Assembly: GCF_027945075.1 (NCBI RefSeq)
Contig: NZ_CP116034.1
Location: forward strand, 3,472,001-3,536,000
DNA length: 64,000 nt
Origin: Chryseobacterium sp. CY350
GTDB lineage: Bacteria; Bacteroidota; Bacteroidia; Flavobacteriales; Weeksellaceae
Direction: 5' to 3'
Position numbers and translations under genes: made by a program. This document shows, piece by piece, positions 9,599 to 17,513 of the stretch (position 1 is its first letter; each line of letters begins with the position of its first letter). The notes beneath the pieces are model-generated. The model was not told where the DNA came from and made no database searches. It worked only from the letters and a program-made list of their open reading frames with translations.

Positions 9599-10549
9599 TT
9601 ATGCTATTATACTGCTGTCAATTGCCTGATTATTCCAGGTAATATTTTGTACATTTTTATTTTTATCAAAAAAGAAGTCTAGCCTTCCCAAAAGAAGTCC
9701 TGCCCAGCCAACCTGATTGACCAAAACATTTTTTCCCTGCCTGTTTTTATAAGTTTCCGGTGCTGGTAAAAATGTATGGGTATGACCTCCTAAAATTAAG
9801 TCAATATTTTCTGTTTTTGATGCTAAAATTTTATCGCTTATTTTTTCAGGCTCACCTTTGTAATCATAGCCGATGTGAGAAAGACAAATAACGAGATCAC
9901 ATTTGTGTTCTTTTTTCAGGAAATTAGAGTAATGCTGAGCAGCATCAATAGGGTCTGACCAAATTGTTTCTCCGTATTGTTTTTTCCCGACTAAACCTTC
10001 CAGTTGAATTCCGACTCCGAAAATTCCTACTTTGATTCCATTTTTATTGAAAATCTTGTACTGCGAAGTCTTTCCGTCTAAAACGGTGTTTTTAAAATCA
10101 TAATTCGAACAGATAAAAGGAAATTTGGCGTTTGGTAAAACCTTTAAAAATCCGTCTAAACCGTTATCAAAATCATGATTTCCCATTGTGGAAGCATCAT
10201 ATTGCATCATCGACATCAGTTTAAATTCCAGTTCGCCTCCAAAAAAATTAAAATATGGAGTTCCCTGAAAAATATCGCCGGAATCGAGCAGCAAAAGATT
10301 GCTTTCTTCGCTTCTTATTTTCTGAATTAAACTTGCTCTTCTCGCGAAACCACCTTGATTAGGATTTCTAGTATAACTTTCATCGAAAGGTTCAATTCTG
10401 CTGTGTTGATCGTTTGTATGAAGAATGGTCAGTTTACTGGCAGATTTGATTGAATTTAAATTCAACTCGCTTGCCATCATCAGATTAGGAGCTAAGGTCA
10501 TTGCCAAAGTTCCACCCGTTATTGTTTTTAAAAAGCCTTTTCGATCCAT
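9599..10549 (-). CDS. 5'-nucleotidase/UshA-type metallophosphoesterase (N-terminal domain protein)
   Basis: A 316-residue calcineurin-like phosphoesterase: LTILHTNDQHSRIEPF (D-x-H), LLLDSGDIFQGTPYF, TMGNHDFDNGLDGF (G-N-H-D) and LILGGHTHTFLPAP supply the di-metal ligands. The N-terminus (MDRKGFLKTITGGTLAMTLAP) looks like a Tat-type signal in which the usual RR is only RK, so the export route is uncertain. It corresponds to the catalytic half of UshA. The substrate-binding half is made by the neighbouring upstream gene, which overlaps it by one base. Expected role: periplasmic hydrolysis of nucleotides or related phosphoesters. Confidence 0.88.
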   Translation of the reverse strand: MDRKGFLKTITGGTLAMTLAPNLMMASELNLNSIKSASKLTILHTNDQHSRIEPFDESYTRNPNQGGFARRASLIQKIRSEESNLLLLDSGDIFQGTPYFNFFGGELEFKLMSMMQYDASTMGNHDFDNGLDGFLKVLPNAKFPFICSNYDFKNTVLDGKTSQYKIFNKNGIKVGIFGVGIQLEGLVGKKQYGETIWSDPIDAAQHYSNFLKKEHKCDLVICLSHIGYDYKGEPEKISDKILASKTENIDLILGGHTHTFLPAPETYKNRQGKNVLVNQVGWAGLLLGRLDFFFDKNKNVQNITWNNQAIDSSIIA

Positions 10550-11304
10550 TACTTCTCCCCGATAAAATTTAAACGAATATCTTCTTTAGTTTCAATTTCA
10601 GAATTATTTTTAAAATATTCAATGAATAAATCTCTTAATTTAATTCCTGTTGAAATAGATTCACCTTTTGCGAAAAACTTCATATTGTCACCACCTAAAG
10701 CCAAATAATCAGAGGTTGCAATGTAATAATCCTGAGAAGGATTTACCGGTTGTCCGTTGATTAAAGTTTTAGATAAAAGTCCGTTACTTGTTTCAATATA
10801 TAAATGAGAAACAGGATTGTTGACCCGGTTTTTTGCGTAATAATCAAAAAGTCCCTGCAGATCTGCACCTTTCATTTTCACAATGATGACTTCATTTTCA
10901 AAAGGCATCACTTCAAAAACGTTTTTCAGAAGAATGTCGCCTTTCCCGATTGTGGTTCTGATTCCTCCGATATTAATCAACGCGGCATCCACATTTTTTT
11001 GAAGATTAACTTTTGCCCATCGGTCGGCTCCGTCGAAAGTATAATCTGCTAAAAGATTTCCTAAATTGCTGTTGTCGCCCTGTTTTGTAAGATCTACATT
11101 GGTGTGAGAGATTTTTTGATTCATCTCTTTATCCAGTTTTTCTTTATAAGGATTGATGACTTTTACAAATTCCTCATCATTTTTCAGCTCGTTATTAATA
11201 GAAATATTGTTTTGAGTCTGCACATTTGATACCTGTAACGAAGTCGTTTTGCAGGCAGTAAGCGAGATCAAAGCAATTCCTAAAAATAAGAATCTATTTT
11301 TCAT
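10549..11304 (-). CDS. 5'-nucleotidase C-terminal domain lipoprotein
   Basis: A 251-residue lipoprotein; the lipobox LTAC lies at residues 15-18 of MKNRFLFLGIALISLTACK. The rest matches the 5'-nucleotidase C-terminal domain that recognises the nucleoside: DAALINIGGIRTTIGKGDI, NVFEVMPFENEVIIVKMKG and the terminal YIATSDYLALGGDNMKFF. It has no metallophosphatase domain; that is encoded by the next gene, with which it overlaps by one base (TAATG). Together they equal a full UshA-type enzyme cut in two, with the C-terminal half encoded first. It is the first gene of the operon with porZ and recO. Confidence 0.87.
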   Translation of the reverse strand: MKNRFLFLGIALISLTACKTTSLQVSNVQTQNNISINNELKNDEEFVKVINPYKEKLDKEMNQKISHTNVDLTKQGDNSNLGNLLADYTFDGADRWAKVNLQKNVDAALINIGGIRTTIGKGDILLKNVFEVMPFENEVIIVKMKGADLQGLFDYYAKNRVNNPVSHLYIETSNGLLSKTLINGQPVNPSQDYYIATSDYLALGGDNMKFFAKGESISTGIKLRDLFIEYFKNNSEIETKEDIRLNFIGEK

Positions 11305-11382
11305 ATGTTGTAATCATTTAGTTAAAGATCATATAAATAGCTTTTCATTGCAATGCTCTTTCATATTTCTCTTTAGTATATG

Positions 11383-11390
11383 CAAATATA
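11383..11390 (-). promoter_or_regulatory. Putative -7 element for the nucleotidase/porZ/recO operon
   Basis: On the minus strand the sequence TATATTTG fits the Bacteroidota -7 consensus TAnnTTTG and lies about 80 nt upstream of the lipoprotein ATG. A clear -33 TTTG is not seen at the usual spacing, so the call is tentative. Confidence 0.4.
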
Positions 11391-11444
11391 ATTATATGTA
11401 TAATAAAACATTATTAATTATGATAAATTCTTAGTGTAATTTAT

Positions 11445-11452
11445 TAAATTTG
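11445..11452 (+). promoter_or_regulatory. Putative -7 element for dapA
   Basis: TAAATTTG matches TAnnTTTG and lies 20 nt upstream of the dapA ATG, giving a very short leader. No good -33 TTTG is present. Confidence 0.4.
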
Positions 11453-11471
11453 AAAAAAATATTTCTAAAAG

Positions 11472-12344
11472 ATGAGCATTTTAAAAGGAGTAGGTGTTGC
11501 TTTGGTAACGCCCTTTAATGAAGATTTATCCGTAGATTTCGAAAGTTTAACGAAACTTATTGAGTACAATATCGAAAACGGAACCAACTACTTGGTGGTT
11601 TTGGGAACTACAGCGGAAGCTGCTACACTTTCTTCAGATGAGAAAAAACAGGTCGTAGAGCACATCATTAAAGTTAATAATAAACGTGTTCCTTTGGTTT
11701 TAGGAATCGGTGGAAACAATACTTTAGAAGTAAAAAAGCAGATCGAAGAAACCGACTTGTCTGATTTTGAAGCCGTTTTATCGGTATCTCCATATTATAA
11801 CAAACCCAATCAGGAAGGTCTTTACCAGCATTATAAAGCTCTGGCATCTACCGGGAAGAATATTATCATTTATAACGTTCCTTCAAGAACCGGACAAAAT
11901 GTAGAGGCAGAAACGACTTTGCGTCTGGCGAATGAATTCCCGAATTTATTCTTAATAAAAGAAGCCGCGCCCAATATCCTTCAGTATTTCGATATTTTAA
12001 GAAAAAAGCCGAACGGTTTCAATCTAGTTTCCGGTGATGACGAGTTTACACTTCCTGTGACTTTAGCCGGTGGAGCAGGAGTAATTTCCGTGATTGGACA
12101 AGGTTACCCGAAAGAATTTTCAACAATGGTTCAGTTAGCTTTCGATAAAAAAGTAGATGAAGCATATGAGATTCACAACAGGTTGGTTGAAATTACAAGA
12201 CTGATTTTCGCAGAAGGAAATCCTTGTGGAATTAAAGTGATTTTAGCAGAAAAAGGATTGATTAAAAATTATCTGCGACTTCCGTTAGTTCCTGCATCAG
12301 AAGGACTTTACGCGAAAATTAAAGCTGAAATGGCGAAAATTTAA
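11472..12344 (+). CDS. dapA: 4-hydroxy-tetrahydrodipicolinate synthase
   Basis: A 290-residue (alpha/beta)8 barrel enzyme, full length for DapA. The Schiff-base lysine is K163 in FLIKEAAPN, the catalytic tyrosine Y134 in IIYNVPSRTG (with R139), and the GTTAEA motif lies at residues 45-50. It condenses pyruvate with aspartate semialdehyde in the first committed step of diaminopimelate/lysine synthesis, supplying both cell wall and protein. The gene stands alone, divergent from the nucleotidase operon and followed by a terminator-like hairpin. Confidence 0.95.
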   Translation: MSILKGVGVALVTPFNEDLSVDFESLTKLIEYNIENGTNYLVVLGTTAEAATLSSDEKKQVVEHIIKVNNKRVPLVLGIGGNNTLEVKKQIEETDLSDFEAVLSVSPYYNKPNQEGLYQHYKALASTGKNIIIYNVPSRTGQNVEAETTLRLANEFPNLFLIKEAAPNILQYFDILRKKPNGFNLVSGDDEFTLPVTLAGGAGVISVIGQGYPKEFSTMVQLAFDKKVDEAYEIHNRLVEITRLIFAEGNPCGIKVILAEKGLIKNYLRLPLVPASEGLYAKIKAEMAKI

Positions 12345-12381
12345 AGTGAATATTGGTATTTTCCATTTAACTTGAAATAAT

Positions 12382-12417
12382 GAAAAGTGAAAGGTATAAT
12401 GCTTTTCACTTTTTTTA
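12382..12417 (+). terminator. Terminator after dapA
   Basis: AAGTGAAAGG and CTTTTCACTT form an imperfect stem followed by a run of seven T's, about 40 nt after the dapA stop. Confidence 0.6.
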
Positions 12418-12535
12418 GTATATAATTTAACTTTAAATTTTTAACACATTAGTTTTTAGGTAATTATGTTCTAAAATATTTTCATGATTGGTCTAAAAAC
12501 TTTGTGACTCATTTGTTTAAATATATTTTCAAAAT

Positions 12536-13033
12536 ATGAAACTAATCAAAGCAACAGAAAAAGATATTCCTCTAATTCAGGATTTGGCAAAAAGATCCTG
12601 GGAAAATGCTTACGCAGAAATACTTTCGCGCGAGCAGATGAAATATATGCTTGAAAACATGTATTCCGAGATTGAAATTTCGCTACATTTAAAGAATCCT
12701 AACTATCATTATTATCTTGTTTTTGATGAAGTTTTAAATTTATTTGACGGATTTTTAGGCTACGAAAATCATTATGAAAATCAAACAACAAAGCTTCACC
12801 GAATTTATCTTGTTCCCGAAAGCAAAGGAAAGGGTCTGGGGAAAAAAACTTTAGAATTTTTAAATGAAAAAGTAAAAAAAAGTGGTGACAGTAGAATTAT
12901 TTTAAACGTAAATAAATATAATTCTGCAAAGAACTTCTATAAATCTCAAGGGTTTGAAATTTATAAAGAAACAGTTATAGATGTAGGAAATGGCTTCGTA
13001 ATGGACGATTTCTTGATGGAAAAAAATGTATAG
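12536..13033 (+). CDS. GNAT-family N-acetyltransferase
   Basis: A 165-residue protein with the GNAT fold: an N-terminal IKATEKDIPLIQDLAKRSW, the acetyl-CoA-binding RIYLVPESKGKGLGKKTLEF (K-G-K-G-L-G) in the middle, and LNVNKYNSAKNFYKSQGFEIY near the C-terminus, where the Asn/Tyr pair usually completes the active site. The substrate is unknown. About 190 non-coding bases precede it and a strong bidirectional terminator follows, so it appears to be transcribed alone. It differs clearly from the other acetyltransferase at about 2.5 kb. Confidence 0.9.
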   Translation: MKLIKATEKDIPLIQDLAKRSWENAYAEILSREQMKYMLENMYSEIEISLHLKNPNYHYYLVFDEVLNLFDGFLGYENHYENQTTKLHRIYLVPESKGKGLGKKTLEFLNEKVKKSGDSRIILNVNKYNSAKNFYKSQGFEIYKETVIDVGNGFVMDDFLMEKNV

Positions 13034-13038
13034 ATCAT

Positions 13039-13062
13039 AAAAAGCGGGCTTTAGCCCGTTTT
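13039..13062. terminator. Bidirectional terminator, GGGCTTTAGCCC type
   Basis: The stem AAAGCGGGCT/AGCCCGTTTT has T-runs on both sides and serves the converging GNAT gene and recG. A second small hairpin with the same core (GGCTTTAGCC) follows at about 13083-13092. This core is a recurrent intergenic repeat in related genomes as I recall it. Confidence 0.65.
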
Positions 13063-13104
13063 AGATTTAAATAAAATTCCATAGGCTTTAGCCAAAACTT
13101 AAAC

Positions 13105-15204
13105 CTAAGAAATTTTACTCCACTTATTTTTTCCTTTATAATACTGTAGATAATAATTTTTGATAATCTGATGCTCCGGTCTCGAAAGTAAGGGATCTGC
13201 TTCGAGAATTCTTTCAACCATATTTTTGGTGTTTTTGATGATCGCAGAATCGTTGACCAAATCTAATCTTTTGAAATCGACAACGCCACTTTGCTGAGTT
13301 CCCAAGATATCGCCGGGACCGCGCAATTGCATATCGACTTCAGAAATTTTGAATCCGTCATTGGTTTCTGTCATAGTTTTAATTCTTGTTCGGCTTTCAG
13401 TAGATAATTTATCCGAAGTCATCAAAATACAGTAACTCTGTTCGGCTCCTCTGCCAACCCGGCCTCGCAACTGATGCAGCTGAGACAAACCAAATCTTTC
13501 GGCACTTTCAATCACCATAACTGAGGCATTCGGAACATTTACACCAACTTCAATTACCGTTGTTGCTACCATAATTTGCGATTTCCCTGCTGCAAAATAG
13601 TTCATGGCTTCGTCTTTTTCATCGGGTTTCATTCGTCCGTGAAGCATGATTACATTGTAATTTGAGAAATTTTCCATGACATGCTCAAGACCTTCCATCA
13701 GATTTTTATAATCTAAAGTTTCAGATTCTTCAATAAGTGGATAAACGAAGTAAATTTGCCTGCCTTTTCGAATTTCTTCATGACAGAAATTATAAACATA
13801 CGCTCTGTCTTTTTCCCTGCGATGAGCGGTAATAATTGGTTTTCTTCCAACAGGCATTTCGTCAATTACAGAAACATCAAGATCCGAGTAAAAACTCATT
13901 GCCAAAGTTCGCGGAATCGGCGTTGCGGTCATGACCAGAATATGAGGCGGGATTTTATTTTTTGCCCAAAGTTTTGCTCTTTGCGCTACTCCAAACCGGT
14001 GTTGCTCATCAATAATTGCTAAACCGAGATTTTTAAACTTCACTTTATCTTCCAAAACTGCATGAGTTCCCACCAAAATTGAAAGCTCACCGTTTTCCAG
14101 TTCTTCGTGAATGATTTTACGTGCAGAAGCCTTTACCGAGCCTGTAAGGATGCTGACCTTAATACTGGTGTCTTTCAGTAAATCTTTAATTCCATTGTAA
14201 TGTTGTTGAGCTAGAATTTCCGTCGGAGCCATCAAGCAGCTTTGAAAACCATTGTCTAGCGCAATTAGCATCGTTAATAAAGCAACCATCGTTTTCCCCG
14301 AACCTACATCGCCCTGCAAAAGTCGGTTCATTTGGATAGGCTTCTTCATGTCGAGCCGAATTTCTTTTAAAACTCTTTTTTGGGCGTTCGTTAATTCAAA
14401 AGGAAGGTGACTTTCATAAAAATCTGTAAAATAATCGCCAACGATTGGAAACGGATTTCCGTACGATTTTGTTTTGTGGTGAGCTTTTTTTAAGCCAAAA
14501 CCTAATTGAAAAAAGAACGATTCTTCAAATTTTAATCTAAAATCTGCTTTCTCAAAATATTCTAAATTTTCCGGAAAATGAATGTTTAAATACGTTTGTT
14601 GCCGCGACAAAAACTTCATCGACTGAATCATATATTCCGAAAGATTTTCTTGAATAATATTTGGAATTTCTTTACAGATATTTCTTAAGATTACCTGAAA
14701 AAACTTCTGATTCAAACCTCTTTTGGTCAGCTTTTCCGAGCTTGGATAAATCGGTCTCAGGCGATTGTCTTTATCCTTATTTTCATCCAGTTCAATTTCC
14801 GGATGCGGCATCGAAAACTGATTGTTGAAAGCATTAATTTTTCCGAAAATAAAAACTTCCCGATTTACCGGAAGCTGTTCCTTAAGCCATTTCGAATACT
14901 GAAACCACACCAGATCCATACTTCCTGTGTCATCATTGAATTTGGCGGTCAATCTCTTTATTTTTCCGTTATGAATTTCCTGAACATTAGAAATTTTTCC
15001 TTTCAGCTGAATTTCAATGTTGCTTTCCTGAAGGTTGCCGATTTTGTACAGTTTGTTTTTATCAATGTAGCGAATCGGGTAGAAGTGCAAAAGATCTTCA
15101 ACGGTAGAAATTCCCAACACATTCTTGATGAGTTTGGCTCGTTCCGGACCGATTCCTTTTACGTATTCTATTGAAGTTTCTAAAGTCAATTCGTAGAAAG
15201 CCAC
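13105..15204 (-). CDS. recG: ATP-dependent DNA helicase RecG
   Basis: A 699-residue protein of normal RecG length. It has an N-terminal wedge/OB domain (SIEYVKGIGPERAKLIKNVLG helix-hairpin-helix, then KGKISNVQEIHNGKIKRLT) and the superfamily 2 helicase motifs: Walker A LLQGDVGSGKTMVAL, the DEQH box AIIDEQHRFGVAQR, MTATPIPRTLAMSF and the motif VI region QLRGRVGRGAEQSYC. It reverses stalled forks and processes D-loops and R-loops. The start MAFYELTLETSIEYVKG is the only reasonable one. A thioredoxin-like gene lies upstream on the same strand, but a terminator separates the two. Confidence 0.96.
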   Translation of the reverse strand: MAFYELTLETSIEYVKGIGPERAKLIKNVLGISTVEDLLHFYPIRYIDKNKLYKIGNLQESNIEIQLKGKISNVQEIHNGKIKRLTAKFNDDTGSMDLVWFQYSKWLKEQLPVNREVFIFGKINAFNNQFSMPHPEIELDENKDKDNRLRPIYPSSEKLTKRGLNQKFFQVILRNICKEIPNIIQENLSEYMIQSMKFLSRQQTYLNIHFPENLEYFEKADFRLKFEESFFFQLGFGLKKAHHKTKSYGNPFPIVGDYFTDFYESHLPFELTNAQKRVLKEIRLDMKKPIQMNRLLQGDVGSGKTMVALLTMLIALDNGFQSCLMAPTEILAQQHYNGIKDLLKDTSIKVSILTGSVKASARKIIHEELENGELSILVGTHAVLEDKVKFKNLGLAIIDEQHRFGVAQRAKLWAKNKIPPHILVMTATPIPRTLAMSFYSDLDVSVIDEMPVGRKPIITAHRREKDRAYVYNFCHEEIRKGRQIYFVYPLIEESETLDYKNLMEGLEHVMENFSNYNVIMLHGRMKPDEKDEAMNYFAAGKSQIMVATTVIEVGVNVPNASVMVIESAERFGLSQLHQLRGRVGRGAEQSYCILMTSDKLSTESRTRIKTMTETNDGFKISEVDMQLRGPGDILGTQQSGVVDFKRLDLVNDSAIIKNTKNMVERILEADPLLSRPEHQIIKNYYLQYYKGKNKWSKIS

Positions 15205-15225
15205 GAATTTCGGGAAAATTTAGAA

Positions 15226-15255
15226 ATAAAAAAAGCTTTCAAATATGAAAGCTTT
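15226..15255 (-). terminator. Terminator after the thioredoxin-like gene
   Basis: On the minus strand TGAAAGCTTT and AAAGCTTTCA form a perfect 10-bp stem with a 4-nt loop, followed by a run of T's. It lies between the thioredoxin-like stop and the recG start, so recG probably has its own promoter or depends on read-through. Confidence 0.7.
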
Positions 15256-15299
15256 CATCGTTATTTAATTTTGATCTGAAAGAATTAACCGATATGAAG

Positions 15300-15833
15300 C
15301 TAATCTTTTATATTCGATTTAAATTTCTTCTGAAAATCTTCCCATTCTTCGCGGGTTTTTATTTTCTTATATAGATTATCTGAAATTAATGAAAGATAAG
15401 GTTCTAGCTCTTTTGCAGAAAGTTCGCCTTGTAAGATGGTAATTGGTCCGCCAATTTCGTCCAGAAAAACAGTACTTGGAACTGCTCCTACATTCATAAA
15501 CTGAGTAAATTCATGCAGAGAGTTTCTTCCTTTTTTGTGAGCCGTGTTTTCGTTAGAAAATTTTCTTCCGAAGATTTCAATATCCTTCTTTTCTTCGGCG
15601 TTGAATTTAACCGGATAATAGTTTTGATTTAAAAAATCTGAAATTACTGCATTTCCGTATGTCTTTTTTTCCATTATTTTACACGGTCCGCACCAGTCTG
15701 CATAGAAATCGATCAGTATTTTTTTAGGCTGAACTTTCTGTGCATTTAAAGCTTCTTCAATTGTCATCCACTTTACCTGAGCAAAATTTAGAGTAATAAA
15801 AAGAGTAAAAAATGCGCTTATAATTTTTTTCAT
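15300..15833 (-). CDS. Periplasmic thioredoxin-family protein
   Basis: A 177-residue protein with an N-terminal signal peptide (MKKIISAFFTLFITLNFAQ), so it acts in the periplasm. The active site is DFYADWCGPCKIMEKKT, with C48 and C51 in a CGPC motif, and the cis-proline region is GAVPSTVFLD. It resembles the thiol:disulfide reductases of the DsbD-gamma/thioredoxin_7 group and would reduce or isomerise disulfides of exported proteins. It lies 37 nt downstream of a POT transporter gene on the same strand and may be transcribed with it. Confidence 0.88.
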   Translation of the reverse strand: MKKIISAFFTLFITLNFAQVKWMTIEEALNAQKVQPKKILIDFYADWCGPCKIMEKKTYGNAVISDFLNQNYYPVKFNAEEKKDIEIFGRKFSNENTAHKKGRNSLHEFTQFMNVGAVPSTVFLDEIGGPITILQGELSAKELEPYLSLISDNLYKKIKTREEWEDFQKKFKSNIKD

Positions 15834-15869
15834 ATCGTTTATGTATTTGATCAGCCTAGATGCTCATCG

Positions 15870-17381
15870 TTATCTAACCTCCTGCATTAATTTTTTGACT
15901 AATGGAGATATCAAAATTAATACCACACCGGCAATAACTGCATAGAGAGCCAATTGTTTGTAACCTTCTGTGTATGTTATTAATGCGTCATAATTGGTAG
16001 AGCCTTCTTTGGCGGTTGCCAATCCTGCTCCGATGATTCCTGCGACATACTGTCCATATGCGGATGCCAGAAACCACATTCCCATCATCATTCCTTGAAG
16101 GTTTTTTGTGGAAAGTTTAGTCATGATAGAAAGCCCGATAGGTGAAAGGCATAGCTCTCCTAATGTGATTACCAACAATGCAATCGTAAAGAAATTTAAT
16201 GAAGTAATTCCTTGTAAATCAGCAAAAAACCTGGTGGCAAAAAGCACATAATAACCTAATCCCAAGAAAATAAATCCTAAGCCAAACTTAATAATCGTAT
16301 TGGGTTCTATTTTTCTTTTGCTCATCCATATCCACAGTAAGCCAAGAAGTGGAGCCAGGAAAATGATGAAAAATGCACCACCTGAATTGTTGACACCATT
16401 GGGATCTAAGCCAAGTAAATCTTTATTTAAATTTTTAGCTGCAAAAATGCTTAACGAACCTCCGCTTTGCTCATAAATTCCCCAAAACAGGATCGAAAAT
16501 AGAATAAAAACCAACGCTGCCCAAAGCTTTTTTCTTTCATTGGGTGTCACTTTCGACATTTCAAAAAATAAATAAATCAATGTCAAAGGGCCTACCGTCC
16601 ACATAAAATAGTCGGTGTATTCCGGAACTGAAACCATTGTCATAATGATTGGAATAAAAATCAGAGATAAAATATAAACTCCGTATTCTTTCCATTTTGC
16701 CATTGGTGCAGATTTCACTTCATTTAAAGGATGTCCTGGCTGAAGACCGATTGTACCCAAACTTCTTTGAGTAAAAATAAAATTGATTAAGCTGATGACC
16801 ATTACAATTGCGGCAAGTCCGAATGCAACATTCCATCTTAATCCTTCAGATATGATACTTCCGAAAAGTTCACCTTTTCCAATTGCAATGCATAAATAAC
16901 CGCCAAGCAATGCGCCAAGATTAATTCCTGCATAAAAAAGTGAAAATCCGGCATCGGCTCTAGAATCGTTTGGTTTGTAAAGCTGACCAACCATTGAAGA
17001 AATATTTGGCTTAAAAAAACCTGTGCCTACGACGGTAAATGCAATTCCCAAAAAGAAAAACTTGTGCGGATCTGTTGCGAGAATTAAACTTCCTACGATC
17101 ATTAAAAGTCCACCCCAGAATAGAGATTTTCTAAAGCCTAAAATTTTATCAGCAAAAAGTCCTCCTACAAAAGTGAAAGCATACACGAAAGCCTGCGTTG
17201 CTCCGTATTGAAGGTTGGCTTCTTTTTCGTGGAAATTTAATTGTGAAATCATAAAGAAAACAAGCATTCCTCGCATTCCGTAGAAGCAGAAGCGTTCCCA
17301 CATTTCAGAGAAAAAAAGCGACCAGATTTGTTTTGGATATTTTCCTTTAAAATTTTGTATTTCGTCTAAAGTTAGGTTCAT
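15870..17381 (-). CDS. POT-family proton-dependent peptide transporter (1 of 3)
   Basis: A 503-residue MFS protein with about 12-14 membrane segments. The POT proton-coupling motif is EMWERFCFYGMRG in helix 1, and the PTR2 signature region is GTGFFKPNISSMVGQLY followed by FYAGINLGALLG. The late motif GELCLSPIGLSI is also typical. It imports di- and tripeptides with protons across the inner membrane. It is the last of three consecutive POT genes on the minus strand. The neighbouring dipeptidyl peptidase IV would generate dipeptide substrates. Confidence 0.95.
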   Translation of the reverse strand: MNLTLDEIQNFKGKYPKQIWSLFFSEMWERFCFYGMRGMLVFFMISQLNFHEKEANLQYGATQAFVYAFTFVGGLFADKILGFRKSLFWGGLLMIVGSLILATDPHKFFFLGIAFTVVGTGFFKPNISSMVGQLYKPNDSRADAGFSLFYAGINLGALLGGYLCIAIGKGELFGSIISEGLRWNVAFGLAAIVMVISLINFIFTQRSLGTIGLQPGHPLNEVKSAPMAKWKEYGVYILSLIFIPIIMTMVSVPEYTDYFMWTVGPLTLIYLFFEMSKVTPNERKKLWAALVFILFSILFWGIYEQSGGSLSIFAAKNLNKDLLGLDPNGVNNSGGAFFIIFLAPLLGLLWIWMSKRKIEPNTIIKFGLGFIFLGLGYYVLFATRFFADLQGITSLNFFTIALLVITLGELCLSPIGLSIMTKLSTKNLQGMMMGMWFLASAYGQYVAGIIGAGLATAKEGSTNYDALITYTEGYKQLALYAVIAGVVLILISPLVKKLMQEVR

Positions 17382-17462
17382 TGATAAATTGGTATTTGAA
17401 GCAGTAATAAATTTAATCAGTACTATGTTGAAATTAGTATCTTATTAATAATTTACTAATGT

Positions 17463-17492
17463 AAAAAAAAACCTCTGAAAAATCAGAGGTTT
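17463..17492 (-). terminator. Terminator between POT genes 2 and 1
   Basis: AAACCTCTGA and TCAGAGGTTT form a perfect 10-bp stem with a 4-nt loop, and a run of T's follows on the minus strand. Confidence 0.8.
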
Positions 17493-17513
17493 GAAAATTA
17501 TTTTAATGATGAA

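Noticed and set aside
13035..13217. A 60-codon open frame at the end of recG
   Set aside because: It is out of frame inside recG and made partly of the terminator repeat; a shadow of recG.
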